Assembly: GCA_029821215.1 (NCBI GenBank)
Contig: JALGTV010000006.1
Location: forward strand, 1 to 27,528
Direction: 5' to 3'
DNA from: Candidatus Zipacnadia bacterium
GTDB lineage: Bacteria > Armatimonadota > Zipacnadia > Zipacnadales > Zipacnadaceae
Length of the DNA stretch: 27,528 nt
A program made the position numbers and the translations under genes. Positions 1 through 8,601 of this stretch are shown one piece after another. The notes beneath the pieces were generated by a model. It worked only from the letters and a program-made list of their open reading frames with translations, did no database searches and had not been told where the DNA came from. Each line of letters starts with the position of its first letter. The first letter of the stretch is position 1.

Positions 1-565
1 CGCGGGTGATGGCTTGCGCCGAAGAGGGACGGAATTCTGCTCCAGCAGCCAGTGGGACCACTGAAGTCTTAGGGAGTGCCTGCCCAAGGAACCGGGTCAC
101 ATCGGCCCGAGTACATTCCGAGCTTGCTACTGTCAACGCCGCCACTCGTGCCGACCGGGGCAACATGTGAAGCAGAAACTGTCGTTTGAGCCAGCGGAAG
201 TTTTCGGGGTAATGAAAGACCTGCAGATCGTGTATGACCTGGACAGCAGGTATGCGGAGATTTTGTGGTACTATTCCCCCCGCACACAACATCACATCAA
301 TCCCGGCGGCTGCCGCGTGGTGGGTCAGCATTGTTTGCTCCCACAAAGCCCGCAATAGGCGATAGCCGCTGTAGATAGGACAGATTGCCAGGTGAAAGCT
401 CGGAGCTGCCAGCGATAAGTATTGCCGGGCTTGCTGGCCAACAAAAATGACGTATTGATTATGGCTATCAACTTGTTGCAAGGCATCTATTAAGTGACGT
501 AGGTAGGTATCTACGCCGGCTTGTTGCCCGGGCCGCCAGGCCAGAGCATTAATTCCAATCCGCAT
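1..565 (-). CDS. Glycosyltransferase family 4, N-terminal part (cut by window edge)
   Basis: An open frame runs from an ATG at 565 to the left edge without a stop, giving 188 residues. The N-terminus MRIGINALAWRPGQQAGVDT is the usual first beta-strand and Gly-rich loop of GT-B family-4 glycosyltransferases, with a G-V-x-T-Y-x-x-x-L donor-domain pattern. Further on, VIHDLQVFHYPENF followed by a VASSECTRADVTRFLG stretch matches the family's 'HD...FHYPENF' and 'V.S..TR.D' motifs. The C-terminal nucleotide-sugar site lies outside the window, so donor and linkage cannot be told. It is the last visible gene of the minus-strand exopolysaccharide operon, 47 bp after the kinase gene. A purine-rich AAGGAGA lies about 18 bp before the ATG, farther than usual; an in-frame stop at 572-574 excludes a longer start. 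The likely role is cytoplasmic assembly of the polysaccharide repeat unit. Confidence 0.85.
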   Translation of the reverse strand, partial: MRIGINALAWRPGQQAGVDTYLRHLIDALQQVDSHNQYVIFVGQQARQYLSLAAPSFHLAICPIYSGYRLLRALWEQTMLTHHAAAAGIDVMLCAGGIVPQNLRIPAVQVIHDLQVFHYPENFRWLKRQFLLHMLPRSARVAALTVASSECTRADVTRFLGQALPKTSVVPLAAGAEFRPSSAQAITR

Positions 566-612
566 CCGAAGTTATGATATCTTTCTCCTTCAGCAGCGAC
601 AGTAAAAGGTGA

Positions 613-1563
613 TCACTTCTCGGTCTGTAGGCACAGTCCTTGGAAATCAAATTGCAAGTTTAGCACCGTTAGATGCCGCTGCTTTAGTTCCTCTTCAAGC
701 TCCTTAGCACTGTCGGTTGACCGGGCCAGAAATAGCAGGCACCCTCCCCCACCGGCCCCACAAGGCTTACCCCCCATAATCAGCGGGGTGGCCACTTCAA
801 ACAGCTCGTCAATTTGTTGATTGGTAGTAGAGCTGTCCAGATGTTTAGCACACTCAAACTGAACAGTCAGCAATTTCCCGAACTCTTCAAGCTCGCCTGC
901 CTCTAAGTGTTGCTTAGCTTCATAAGCTGTGTCTCGCAGGGTGAATAGCGCTCGCACTGTTTCCTCCTGCCCGGCGCGGAAGTTACCCCATACGTGCTGA
1001 TGGATACCAGAAGACAGTCGTGATCTGCCAGTATAACACAGCACTAATTGCTCCTGGAGTTGGTTTAGGGTCCCCTCGCTCATCTGTACAGAATGGCGGC
1101 GGACATCCTCGGGACCAAACTCAAACAGATTAATCCCGCCAACGGCGGACGCATACTGGTCTTGCTTGCCACCGATGATTCCCAAGAGGCCCTCAACCTT
1201 GTAGGCCAAGTCGGCGATTTGCATTTTATCCTCAATCGTCTCAACCGAGGTGCGTCTGGCCAAAGAGAGCCAGACTACGTTTAGGGCCGCTGAGGTGCCC
1301 AACCCACTGCCAGCAGGAATCATGCTTTCATATTGGACGGTCAAGCCTGCTCGTGAGGGGGCGCTATACTTGCCACTGGGGCCGGATACCATATTGCCGA
1401 CCGGAGTAGTCTCCTCTTCCTCGTGCGCATCAATCTGTCCGCTCACATAAAATCTGATCGCGGCATTAAGGGTCGCGCCAGTGAACGGCTTATAGAACTC
1501 GGCTACGTCTGTCCAGGCCCCGGCGAAGTCAACTCTGACTGGTGCTCGACTAGTTATAACCAT
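613..1563 (-). CDS. GHMP-family sugar kinase (HddA/fucokinase-like)
   Basis: This 316-residue protein has the three GHMP kinase motifs. They are a sugar-side N-terminus (SRAPVRVDFAGAWTD, residues 5-19), the phosphate-binding loop PAGSGLGTSAAL (83-94) and the C-terminal GAGGGG (269-274). The GGKQDQYASAVGGIN segment (131-145) is the Q-D-Q-Y...GG signature of D-glycero-D-manno-heptose-7-phosphate and fucose-type kinases, so an ATP-dependent sugar kinase feeding nucleotide-sugar synthesis is the best call. The exact sugar is not determined. Length is normal for HddA-like enzymes (about 320-350). The ATG has a strong AAAGGAG 7-8 bp upstream. It lies 35 bp after the polymerase gene and 47 bp before the glycosyltransferase gene, which supports a role in making the activated sugar for the same polysaccharide. 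Confidence 0.85.
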   Translation of the reverse strand: MVITSRAPVRVDFAGAWTDVAEFYKPFTGATLNAAIRFYVSGQIDAHEEEETTPVGNMVSGPSGKYSAPSRAGLTVQYESMIPAGSGLGTSAALNVVWLSLARRTSVETIEDKMQIADLAYKVEGLLGIIGGKQDQYASAVGGINLFEFGPEDVRRHSVQMSEGTLNQLQEQLVLCYTGRSRLSSGIHQHVWGNFRAGQEETVRALFTLRDTAYEAKQHLEAGELEEFGKLLTVQFECAKHLDSSTTNQQIDELFEVATPLIMGGKPCGAGGGGCLLFLARSTDSAKELEEELKQRHLTVLNLQFDFQGLCLQTEK

Positions 1564-1598
1564 TTGCTTTCTCCTTTCTAATGTGGTGGTGGGGGCAA

Positions 1599-2984
1599 CT
1601 ATATGGGCGTTCTGAACAGAAGTTTGTTGCCTCCGCAGAAAATACTAACGGATGCAATCAGAGCTAAATACACTATTAGCAGTCCAATGTGACCACCTAT
1701 CAGTCCACCTCGAAAGATAATCACGAAAAAGGCTACGGCAAATGCATAGATCAGCAAGGCACCTTCGTTGTTTGAGTGGTGGCGGTAATATGTATAAGCC
1801 ACTGCATATATTAGACCGAACAGACTGGTTTCTAAGAGTACCCCACCCCAGCCAAAGTTCATATACCCCTCGGCGGCGGGCGGTAGCGCCATAGAGGTTG
1901 TCCGGCCCGGGCGCAAGACCCGATTAAAGAGATTCCGGCGGGGCTTGTCTGGATATAACTGGCGCGGCACCGTCAACAGCAGGGCATCTATGTAGCCTCG
2001 GCCCCATTGGTAATCCATTCGGTCGGGTATCGCTTTCATTGTCAACATAAGTGCATCAAGTGAAGTTAGGTTGCGCACCAGAAACCAGCCGGCTACCTGT
2101 CCATAACTTGCTAAGCGAGCAGGCATGGGGGCCTGCTCGTTTAGCTGCAGCCGGGGCAAGCCTAATGCCACAACTAATAATACTGCCGCTATGCCGATCA
2201 TTACCAGCTTACTGAGGCCCAAGCGGCGATGCTGGTAATGATATATCGCCACTGCCATAACTACAGGAATTAGCAGGGCGCTGCGTTGGCCATGTAGAGC
2301 CAGCATGGGCACGGTGGTCGCGGCAAGGCCAATCATAGCCACTCGGTTAGCCTGCCCCCGTAGATACCGCAGCCAGCCTAACACGAGGGCCATAGTTAGC
2401 GGGGCGGCACTCAGCACTACCAGTACGCCCTTGCCTGTTGCCGTGCCTTGCGCGTATCCAGCCAAACGGGCGGCTATTCCCCCGCTCTGCCACATCAGTA
2501 CCCCCCAACAAGCTGCTCCCGTTAGCCACAGCACTCCCGTGGCTAGGGCGAGTCGGCGTTCTTCCCATGCAGGCGCTAACGGCAGAGACCTGGCGATAGC
2601 GGCAGCAGGGTGGAGTTTGTAGCCCCAAATGAAACCCAAGACAGTAAAACAAGCTAATGCCAGCGCGATCCCCAGGTGTGATAATGTCCTCTGCCCTATC
2701 GGCGCCATCCCCAACAGCAGCGCGGTGGGCCGTAAGATATAATACAACACGGTAGCGACCAGAAGCAGCGCCGGGGGCGCCAACCAATCTCTTTTCCCTT
2801 TGCTGATTAACCTACTCAACCAGGCAAAGGCAATGACTGTTAGGCCGCCAGTCAATACTATGGTACTTGCATGCGGGGCTGCACCGACGGCTCCAATACC
2901 TAAGCCGGTCACAATCCCGAGCATGACAATACTCAACAACCGCTTTGTAGCGTGGCTTGGCTTGGTCATTGTCAAGCAGGTCAT
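1599..2984 (-). CDS. Wzy-like O-antigen/exopolysaccharide polymerase, multi-pass membrane protein
   Basis: This 461-residue, strongly hydrophobic protein has roughly ten to twelve predicted membrane segments, starting at residue 15. A large loop near residues 320-390 carries a Y.D.PRRNLFNR segment followed by ALPPAAEGYMNFGWGG. The E-x-Y-x-N-F-G pattern is typical of Wzy/EpsG-type oligosaccharide repeat-unit polymerases and related O-antigen polymerases. The cytoplasmic-side GQRSALLIP motif is also common in this family. These proteins are poorly conserved, so polymerase rather than ligase rests on context: the gene lies 4 bp after the Wzz-like gene and is followed by the kinase. GAGGG about 10 bp upstream of the ATG at 2984 serves as ribosome binding site; a second Met at residue 6 is a possible start. 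No Wzx flippase is visible in the window. Confidence 0.78.
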   Translation of the reverse strand: MTCLTMTKPSHATKRLLSIVMLGIVTGLGIGAVGAAPHASTIVLTGGLTVIAFAWLSRLISKGKRDWLAPPALLLVATVLYYILRPTALLLGMAPIGQRTLSHLGIALALACFTVLGFIWGYKLHPAAAIARSLPLAPAWEERRLALATGVLWLTGAACWGVLMWQSGGIAARLAGYAQGTATGKGVLVVLSAAPLTMALVLGWLRYLRGQANRVAMIGLAATTVPMLALHGQRSALLIPVVMAVAIYHYQHRRLGLSKLVMIGIAAVLLVVALGLPRLQLNEQAPMPARLASYGQVAGWFLVRNLTSLDALMLTMKAIPDRMDYQWGRGYIDALLLTVPRQLYPDKPRRNLFNRVLRPGRTTSMALPPAAEGYMNFGWGGVLLETSLFGLIYAVAYTYYRHHSNNEGALLIYAFAVAFFVIIFRGGLIGGHIGLLIVYLALIASVSIFCGGNKLLFRTPI

Positions 2985-2988
2985 TCGT

Positions 2989-4404
2989 CTACAGCCCTCG
3001 GCGGCTTAGTAGGCCCAGCACACTTATTATTAGCCCCGCGAAGGCGGCTAAGGCCACGTTGACACCGAGGCGGGGAGAAATGGATTGCTCGGGCGGTACA
3101 GCCTCATCCAGGACATACACCTGAGGCTCTTGCCCTTGTTCAGCAATCAGGGCCTGCTCATAATCGGTGATTAGTTGCTGATACACTGCTTCTCGGACAC
3201 CCACTTCCCGAAGGAGGCGGCCATATTCCATGGCATCGGCCGATAGGCCTGCAACCTGTTGTTCCGCCTCGGTTAGGGCATGTTTGAGGCCCCGGATTTT
3301 AGCCCTTAAGGCCTCTTTTTTGATCTGGAGAGGCAAAAGCTGTTCGATAAGCGTCACCGCAGCCGGGTTATGGGTCTGGACTTTTCGGGCAGTAAACATC
3401 TGCTGCTGTTGCTGCTGGGCAAGAGCACGCTTGGTGGCGGTTAGCTGCTGGCGCAGTTCCTGCACCTCAGGATGAAACTGGGTCTCGCCCTTTATATCTA
3501 TGGCGGTGGCGAGGTCGGCCTCGATCTGGACAAGTTTCTCGCGCAATTGGACCAGCAACGGGTTTGCTTCCTGCTCAAGGGAAGTTATTTGCAACGGCGG
3601 TTGGTCACTTAGCAGCTTTTCGGCTTTGGCGATTTCCTCTTTTACTGAAGCGAGTTCCAACTGGGCTTGGACCTGCTTCTGCTGGAGTTGGATGATCTCT
3701 TGGCCAGCCAATTTACCTGCCTCCTGGGCATCGATGAGTTTATTGTCGCTTTCCCACTGTTGGAGGGCATGTTCGGCCTGTTGTAGTTGAGCACAGCTTT
3801 CAATTTTTTTCTTGCCCAGAAAGATGCGCTTGCGCTTGGCTGCTGATAGATGTAAGTCAGCCAATTTATCCTGTAGTGCTCGAATATAACCATTAGCCAG
3901 ATCGGCGGATAGTTGTCGTGTGGAGGTATTTTGAGGCTCGCGGGCAAACATAACCGGACGCCCACGCAGCTCCACCTTGATTTGTACTACATTGGGGCGG
4001 TGGACCTGAACGTCGGTTTTTTCTTCCAGAGCTTGGAGCGCATCCTGTTCACTGATAAGGCGCCAAACTTCAGTCAGTTTATATTCGGCCACCAGTTGCT
4101 GGCGCACGCCGCGGCTCCGCAGTATCGCCGCACACAATTCTACCTCCGGGCACACAGTTATCGGCGAGACATCTAGATTTAGTCCTTGAACCATCTGTTC
4201 CAGATTTGTGGGTGGCGCGGAAAGCTCCCCAGTGGCTATGATGCTGCTGGTGGCGACGTATCTCTGGCCCACCAACAACACAGTGTATAGCGCTGCTACT
4301 GCCGCCGCAACCAGAGTTACCGTAGCCACTACTCGCCAGCGTCGGCGCAGATAGTGTACGTATTCGGTGACCGTAACTTCTGTGTATTGATGTGCAGTAT
4401 CCAT
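2989..4404 (-). CDS. Wzz/GNVR-type chain-length determinant (no kinase domain)
   Basis: From the ATG at 4404 the product is 471 residues; an in-frame TTG at 4437 would add 11 residues, and neither start has a clear Shine-Dalgarno. The architecture is that of polysaccharide co-polymerases. A basic segment (YVHYLRRRW) precedes transmembrane helix 1 (about residues 25-46), a periplasmic region dominated by heptad-rich coiled coil follows (about 180-400), and a P-P-E-Q-S-I-S-P-R-L element leads into the last membrane helix (about 446-468). There is no Walker A or tyrosine tail, so it is a Wzz/PCP-type protein and not a full Wzc/BY-kinase. It probably sets chain length and links the polymerase to the SLBB exporter encoded just upstream (57 bp gap). 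The polymerase gene follows 4 bp later. Confidence 0.85.
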   Translation of the reverse strand: MDTAHQYTEVTVTEYVHYLRRRWRVVATVTLVAAAVAALYTVLLVGQRYVATSSIIATGELSAPPTNLEQMVQGLNLDVSPITVCPEVELCAAILRSRGVRQQLVAEYKLTEVWRLISEQDALQALEEKTDVQVHRPNVVQIKVELRGRPVMFAREPQNTSTRQLSADLANGYIRALQDKLADLHLSAAKRKRIFLGKKKIESCAQLQQAEHALQQWESDNKLIDAQEAGKLAGQEIIQLQQKQVQAQLELASVKEEIAKAEKLLSDQPPLQITSLEQEANPLLVQLREKLVQIEADLATAIDIKGETQFHPEVQELRQQLTATKRALAQQQQQQMFTARKVQTHNPAAVTLIEQLLPLQIKKEALRAKIRGLKHALTEAEQQVAGLSADAMEYGRLLREVGVREAVYQQLITDYEQALIAEQGQEPQVYVLDEAVPPEQSISPRLGVNVALAAFAGLIISVLGLLSRRGL

Positions 4405-4460
4405 TAAATAGTGGAGGGTTGTATGATTATTGGCCAAGCAATATATACAGACCTATCTGG

Positions 4461-7184
4461 TTAAAATATGAGAAATGCGGTTGCTAAGCCCACCAAACTG
4501 TGTAGTATCCGTTCATAGCCACTGCCAGCGCGCACTGTTCGTATCAGAAAGTCAGAGGGCACGACAACCACATCGCCTGGATACACTTCCTTGGCCAGCT
4601 TGCCAGGGACGACGCGGGTGTTCGCCCGTATGACCACCATCCGCTCCAGGTTGGCGTCTTCTGCTGGCCCGCCGGATAGCTGCACATACCGGCGCGGTGA
4701 GTGGGGGCCCTCATAGGGTATGGCCCCCGATCGGACCACGGCACCAACTACCCCGACCATATTGATGCGCCGGGGTACCAAGATGTAGTCACCATCCATT
4801 AACTGAATGTCTTCTTCCGTCCCCCGGGAAGCGACGAGGTGCTCGCCCGCAACCGGTATTGCCTCCGCCCATACTTGCTCGCTCAGCAGCCGAGGGGGTA
4901 CTACTACTGTCGCTCCACCCTCCGAGGAAAATATATTAGCCAGGGCTCGGTTTATCTGCCCTTGCACCATCGTAGCCCGCGTACTCCTCTGTAGTATCTG
5001 CTCCTGGCTCTCGCGGTTAAAGGCGGCCAGTATCTGCTGAAGTTCGCCAATTGGCTCCCGCTGTTTGCCAGTAGGGAAGAACTGTTCCTGGGTTCGGTAT
5101 ACAACGATGCCCCGGGGATTGGCAGTCTCTAACAGGCCGCCGGCCTTGGATAATACTGCCCACAGGGTGGTATCTGGCTTCACCAGGGGGTAAGCACCTG
5201 GTTGTTGTACTTCCCCCTCGACAATTGCGACCGGGGGCCGCGCGATAAACTTTCCCGAGCCCAATACAGAGATATGATCATTGTCTTGGATAATCAAGTC
5301 GGGGACTACTGAAAACGCCGCCTGTTCCATGTCATTGTGCAGGCCCAGTTCAATTGTTTCGATATTGCCTGTGGTTGTGGTCCTGATGCACTGCACCTTA
5401 TCGGCAGCGCCCGGGACTAATCCTCCCGCGGCTATAATCAGATCACTAACGTGCATATCCTGATAGCGCTGATATATTCCTGGATTATTGACATACCCAG
5501 ATATCTGGACCTCGCTAGGGGTCGTAACTTCCTGGGCAGTTAGAATCTGGACTGTGTCGCCTCGCTCCAGAGTTACATCAGCGTCAGGTTCCCCGCTGAT
5601 TGCCTTGGTTAAGGCTACCGGGATAAGGTGTTGCCTGTTCTGGGGGCCACGCCGCAGAATGTGCGCCCGTAGCCCATATGCCTCCGGCTCCAATCCTCCC
5701 GCCTGGCGGATTAGTTCGCCTAATTTCATTCCAGCTACCCATCCATAGGCCCCTGGCCGCGCTACTGGTCCCTGGATCACCACCTGGGAAACTGGCTCCA
5801 TCTCGGCCTGTGAGCCGATAATTATCTTATCATATGGTTGAAGGGCCAGGTCTTCTCCCCTATCGCCATTAAGAGCTGCTTCTACGGAAAAATAAGTTGT
5901 GTAATAGTGAAGATCCGGCTGACGCCGTAGCAACTTAGCCTGCTTAGTATAGGCGGCGTTGCTTAGCCCCCCTGCCTTCCTGATTAAATCGCTTGTACGT
6001 TGGCCTGTAACATAGGCGTATAGGCCTGGGCGGTTTACTGCACCGGCAATTTCCACCAGGCCCAGAGTTGCCTCCGGTGCGGCCAGCACCTCTACCAGGT
6101 CTCCGGAGCGCAGCTCAATGTCATCTACAGTGTCGGCGGGTTGGTTTAGGTCAACCGATAGCAGGTGGCGTCCTGCTGGAGTATTGCGCCAGATGTGTAC
6201 AGTGCTTGCATCACCAGTAGATTGAATGCCTCCACACATGGTAATCAGGTCTCCAAGGTTCTCGGCATCCGTTAGCTCGTATCGAGCTGGGCGCCGCACC
6301 TCTCCATCAATGCCCACCTCTTTGGCTACTACCGGGACGAACACCGTGTCGCCGGTTTGCAGGGTTCCCCCGGCCAGGGGTTGGCCTTGTAGTAAGTAGG
6401 GGTACAAATCTATTTCCTCGACGGCAAGAATGCCATTTGGCGGTGAAGACCTTAGTACCCGTAGGTGACGGAGGGAACCAATCTCGGAAGGTCCGCCCGC
6501 GGCATACAAGGCGCTGAGGACTGTGGCAGTGCCCAGCAGAGTGTGCTTGCCTGGTGATTGTACTGCGCCGGTCACATATGCTTGGATGGTTCGCATTTGA
6601 GTTAAGTCAACGCTGACCTGACTGTCACTGTACATCCTCTGGTACCCACGAGTGATGATCTCTCTATCCTCGCTTAGGGTTTGTCCAGCCACCAGGGTCT
6701 GCCCTAAGAGGGGCAAATATATGCTCCCATCAGCAGTAATAATAGCTGTATGATTTACGTGCTCTCGAGGGCCTCGCCAGCAGCGTACGGCCAGCACATC
6801 TCCCGGTCCCAGTATATACTCGGGTGGAGCAGGCGCCGGGATGGTTGCTTGGCCCTCGGGGGCTGGAGAGAGATCGTGTTGGGCTTGATCCTGGAACATC
6901 TCCAGGCCAAACCTGGGCAACCCCAAGAAGCGAGTCCGAATGTCTGGGTAGGACATTTGGGTCTGCGTTGGGGATGGCGGGCAGCAAGGCGGAGTTATGT
7001 CGGTAGGAGGTTGTATCGATTGAGCAGATGAGTCTGAATTTTCCGCTATCGCGTTAGTAGGTTGTGAAGAGAATTGGCCGGCGCCTTCCGTGGGGGGACT
7101 GGGCCCAATAGGCTGGGAAAGAACTGGTACTACATGGATGATCATGACGATAGCCCACACCATCCAGCGTTGCATGGTGGTCAT
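4461..7184 (-). CDS. Wza-like polysaccharide export protein with seven SLBB repeats
   Basis: This 907-residue secreted protein starts with a signal peptide (about 1-24, ending in VLSQ). A Pro/Ser/Gln-rich linker and a poly_export (PES) domain (about 123-198, beginning PEYILGPGDVLAVRCW, with ADGSIYLPLLG) follow. Seven SLBB-type repeats come next, each recognisable as 'V.G.V..PG.Y........DLI..AGG', starting near residue 200. The C-terminus is a short hydrophobic segment (GYERILHSLVGLATAFLIF). Classical Wza is about 380 residues with two SLBB domains; this is a long form, so it probably builds a taller periplasmic conduit to the outer membrane. No lipobox is visible. The ATG at 7184 has AGGGGA about 9 bp upstream, with a second ATG three codons in. 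It is the first gene of the five-gene minus-strand operon and is paralogous to the exporter at 24473. Confidence 0.9.
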   Translation of the reverse strand: MTTMQRWMVWAIVMIIHVVPVLSQPIGPSPPTEGAGQFSSQPTNAIAENSDSSAQSIQPPTDITPPCCPPSPTQTQMSYPDIRTRFLGLPRFGLEMFQDQAQHDLSPAPEGQATIPAPAPPEYILGPGDVLAVRCWRGPREHVNHTAIITADGSIYLPLLGQTLVAGQTLSEDREIITRGYQRMYSDSQVSVDLTQMRTIQAYVTGAVQSPGKHTLLGTATVLSALYAAGGPSEIGSLRHLRVLRSSPPNGILAVEEIDLYPYLLQGQPLAGGTLQTGDTVFVPVVAKEVGIDGEVRRPARYELTDAENLGDLITMCGGIQSTGDASTVHIWRNTPAGRHLLSVDLNQPADTVDDIELRSGDLVEVLAAPEATLGLVEIAGAVNRPGLYAYVTGQRTSDLIRKAGGLSNAAYTKQAKLLRRQPDLHYYTTYFSVEAALNGDRGEDLALQPYDKIIIGSQAEMEPVSQVVIQGPVARPGAYGWVAGMKLGELIRQAGGLEPEAYGLRAHILRRGPQNRQHLIPVALTKAISGEPDADVTLERGDTVQILTAQEVTTPSEVQISGYVNNPGIYQRYQDMHVSDLIIAAGGLVPGAADKVQCIRTTTTGNIETIELGLHNDMEQAAFSVVPDLIIQDNDHISVLGSGKFIARPPVAIVEGEVQQPGAYPLVKPDTTLWAVLSKAGGLLETANPRGIVVYRTQEQFFPTGKQREPIGELQQILAAFNRESQEQILQRSTRATMVQGQINRALANIFSSEGGATVVVPPRLLSEQVWAEAIPVAGEHLVASRGTEEDIQLMDGDYILVPRRINMVGVVGAVVRSGAIPYEGPHSPRRYVQLSGGPAEDANLERMVVIRANTRVVPGKLAKEVYPGDVVVVPSDFLIRTVRAGSGYERILHSLVGLATAFLIF

Positions 7185-7718
7185 AGGACAGTATCCCCTA
7201 GAGACATCAAGCCGATAAACTATGTTATGGGTGCTACATTAAATATTTCCGTGAGCAACAATATTAATCCTTTGTGTTTTTGGGTGTTGGTGAAAGAGTC
7301 ATGATAGATATACAACAACAATAATGCGAGAGCGCGGCTTGAGGTAACCATCAGATACTATGTTGTTGTACCTATACATATATATAACACTAATACGGGA
7401 TGGCTAATGTCTGTAATAGAGCGGCTTAGTGGGTGGTCGGTGAGGTCACAGGTCTGTATTGGTTAGTTCATAGGTCGGTATAATGCATTACTTATCGCGC
7501 TGGGGGGACGGCATTATTTAATTTAATAGTCGGTAAATGCTTAAGTCATAGGTCGGCATTACCAGAAAACCTATGAGGGCGTTGAGCTTATCTTGAGGTA
7601 TAGATAATTGAGAGATTGCAAACGGGATGCAATATACCGAAATGAAAAGCTATACCGCCAACTCTATATCAATCGTGGCTACGCAGACAGCGTGGCACTA
7701 AGCTTAAGGGGGGAATAG
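7185..7718. other. 534-bp intergenic region upstream of the exopolysaccharide operon
   Basis: No convincing gene lies here. AT-rich sequence with several short dyads and a cluster of repeated GTCGGTA-like words (7409-7558) occupies the middle. A 6-bp inverted repeat (ATTGCA/TGCAAT, 7615-7633) lies near the end of the pilin gene. The promoter of the minus-strand exporter operon should be in its left part, but no good -35/-10 pair was found, so activator dependence is possible. Confidence 0.6.
7409..7558. repeat. Cluster of GWCKGYA words, partly helically phased
   Basis: Seven related heptamers start at 7409 (GTCTGTA), 7436 (GTCGGTG), 7452 (GTCTGTA), 7474 (GTCGGTA), 7507 (GACGGCA), 7529 (GTCGGTA) and 7552 (GTCGGCA). 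Three sit in a longer repeat of the form TCAYAGGTCKGYAT (7446, 7468, 7546). The last five are spaced 22, 33, 22 and 23 bp, close to whole DNA turns. They lie 225-375 bp upstream of the exporter ATG. A binding array for a transcription factor is an inference. Confidence 0.5.
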
Positions 7719-8402
7719 TTAGCTATGCAGAGCGTACAGGGCGCCCGGCAGAAACTTGGCATGGCCATCCAAGTATACGGCGTTGGTGCCCGCATTGTGC
7801 GCGAATTCGTAATTGGTTAGGTCGCCGCCCGGAGTATCGGGGAATCCATTGTCGGTCATCAATAGCTGATTGGACGGATTGGAGCAAACGGTGTCGACAG
7901 GGTGGCCTATCTGAGGGGGGCAATTAGGATCTTGGAAGTCGGGGGCGTCCATCCAGGTGCTCCACTGAACAGCATAACTGTAGCTGATCTCCCCAGCGGT
8001 AGCTCGAGCCGAGGTGCCAAAAGGCTCGGTCCCTAAATCTTGCCATACATCTTTGGGGCAGAACCATATCTGATAGTTGTTCATGTAGGGATGAAGCGCG
8101 TCTACTAAGTAGGCGATGCTGGCCTGGCACTGGAGTGTACCGTCTGGTGCACCGGGCCAGCTCTTCCACGAATAGGTCCAATTCCAATATCCATCAGCCT
8201 GTGCAAAGCCATCATTATATAGGTCCTGGGGTGGTAATAGGCCATTCCAATCACTGGCGTACATTTGGAAGGCAAGACCAATTTGTTTGAGGTTAGAGAG
8301 GCACGTGGTTTGGTTGGCCTTATCCTTAGCTCGTGCGAACACGGGGAAAAGTATCGCCGCCAGGATGGCAATAATGGCAATGACGACGAGCAACTCAATC
8401 AA
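7719..8402 (-). CDS. Prepilin-like secreted protein with H-X9-DG motif; start disrupted
   Basis: The frame encodes GFTLIELLVVIAIIAILAA, a textbook prepilin-peptidase site and hydrophobic helix, followed by FPVFARAKDKANQTTCLSNL and a globular domain ending in HNAGTNAVYLDG (H-X9-DG). This is the pseudopilin-like family (DUF1559-related) typical of Armatimonadota and Planctomycetes; length is normal (about 230). The start is odd: in this frame a TAA at 8427-8429 lies only six codons before the Gly of GFTLIE, and the only start codon after it is the TTG inside the motif (8400-8402), which would remove the processing site. A plausible ATG at 8434-8436 lies in another frame. A 1-nt indel between 8411 and 8434 (mutation or assembly error) is the simplest explanation. 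The gene lies 199 bp downstream of the PEP-CTERM gene, behind its terminator. Confidence 0.8.
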   Translation of the reverse strand: MIELLVVIAIIAILAAILFPVFARAKDKANQTTCLSNLKQIGLAFQMYASDWNGLLPPQDLYNDGFAQADGYWNWTYSWKSWPGAPDGTLQCQASIAYLVDALHPYMNNYQIWFCPKDVWQDLGTEPFGTSARATAGEISYSYAVQWSTWMDAPDFQDPNCPPQIGHPVDTVCSNPSNQLLMTDNGFPDTPGGDLTNYEFAHNAGTNAVYLDGHAKFLPGALYALHS

Positions 8403-8540
8403 AGTAAAACCTGCAGACGCAACAAGTTATACCCATTCCCTGCGTATATTACACCTCACCATAATTATTGAAGTGGTGCAAACAGCTAAGACCGCGGCGA
8501 AGTCCCAGGGCAACATGCCTGACAATGGGCAAAGTGTTTA

Positions 8541-8571
8541 TAAAAAGACCGAGCAGGAATGCCCGGTCTTT
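8541..8571 (-). terminator. Rho-independent terminator of the PEP-CTERM gene
   Basis: An 8-bp perfect stem (AAAGACCG at 8544-8551 with CGGTCTTT at 8564-8571) encloses a 12-nt loop region. On the minus strand it is followed by a T-rich tail (TTTTTA). It lies about 30 bp after the stop of the gene ending at 8602. Confidence 0.85.
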
Positions 8572-8601
8572 GGTGTAGCAAGGGGGAAGCAGAAAGCAGG
8601 C

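Noticed and set aside
2347..2787. Minus-strand open frame of 146 codons
   Set aside because: It lies inside the polymerase gene in another frame; the membrane-protein frame has the better pattern and the correct start signals.
7409..7558. CRISPR-like array
   Set aside because: The repeats are short and degenerate, with spacings that do not match repeat-spacer units.
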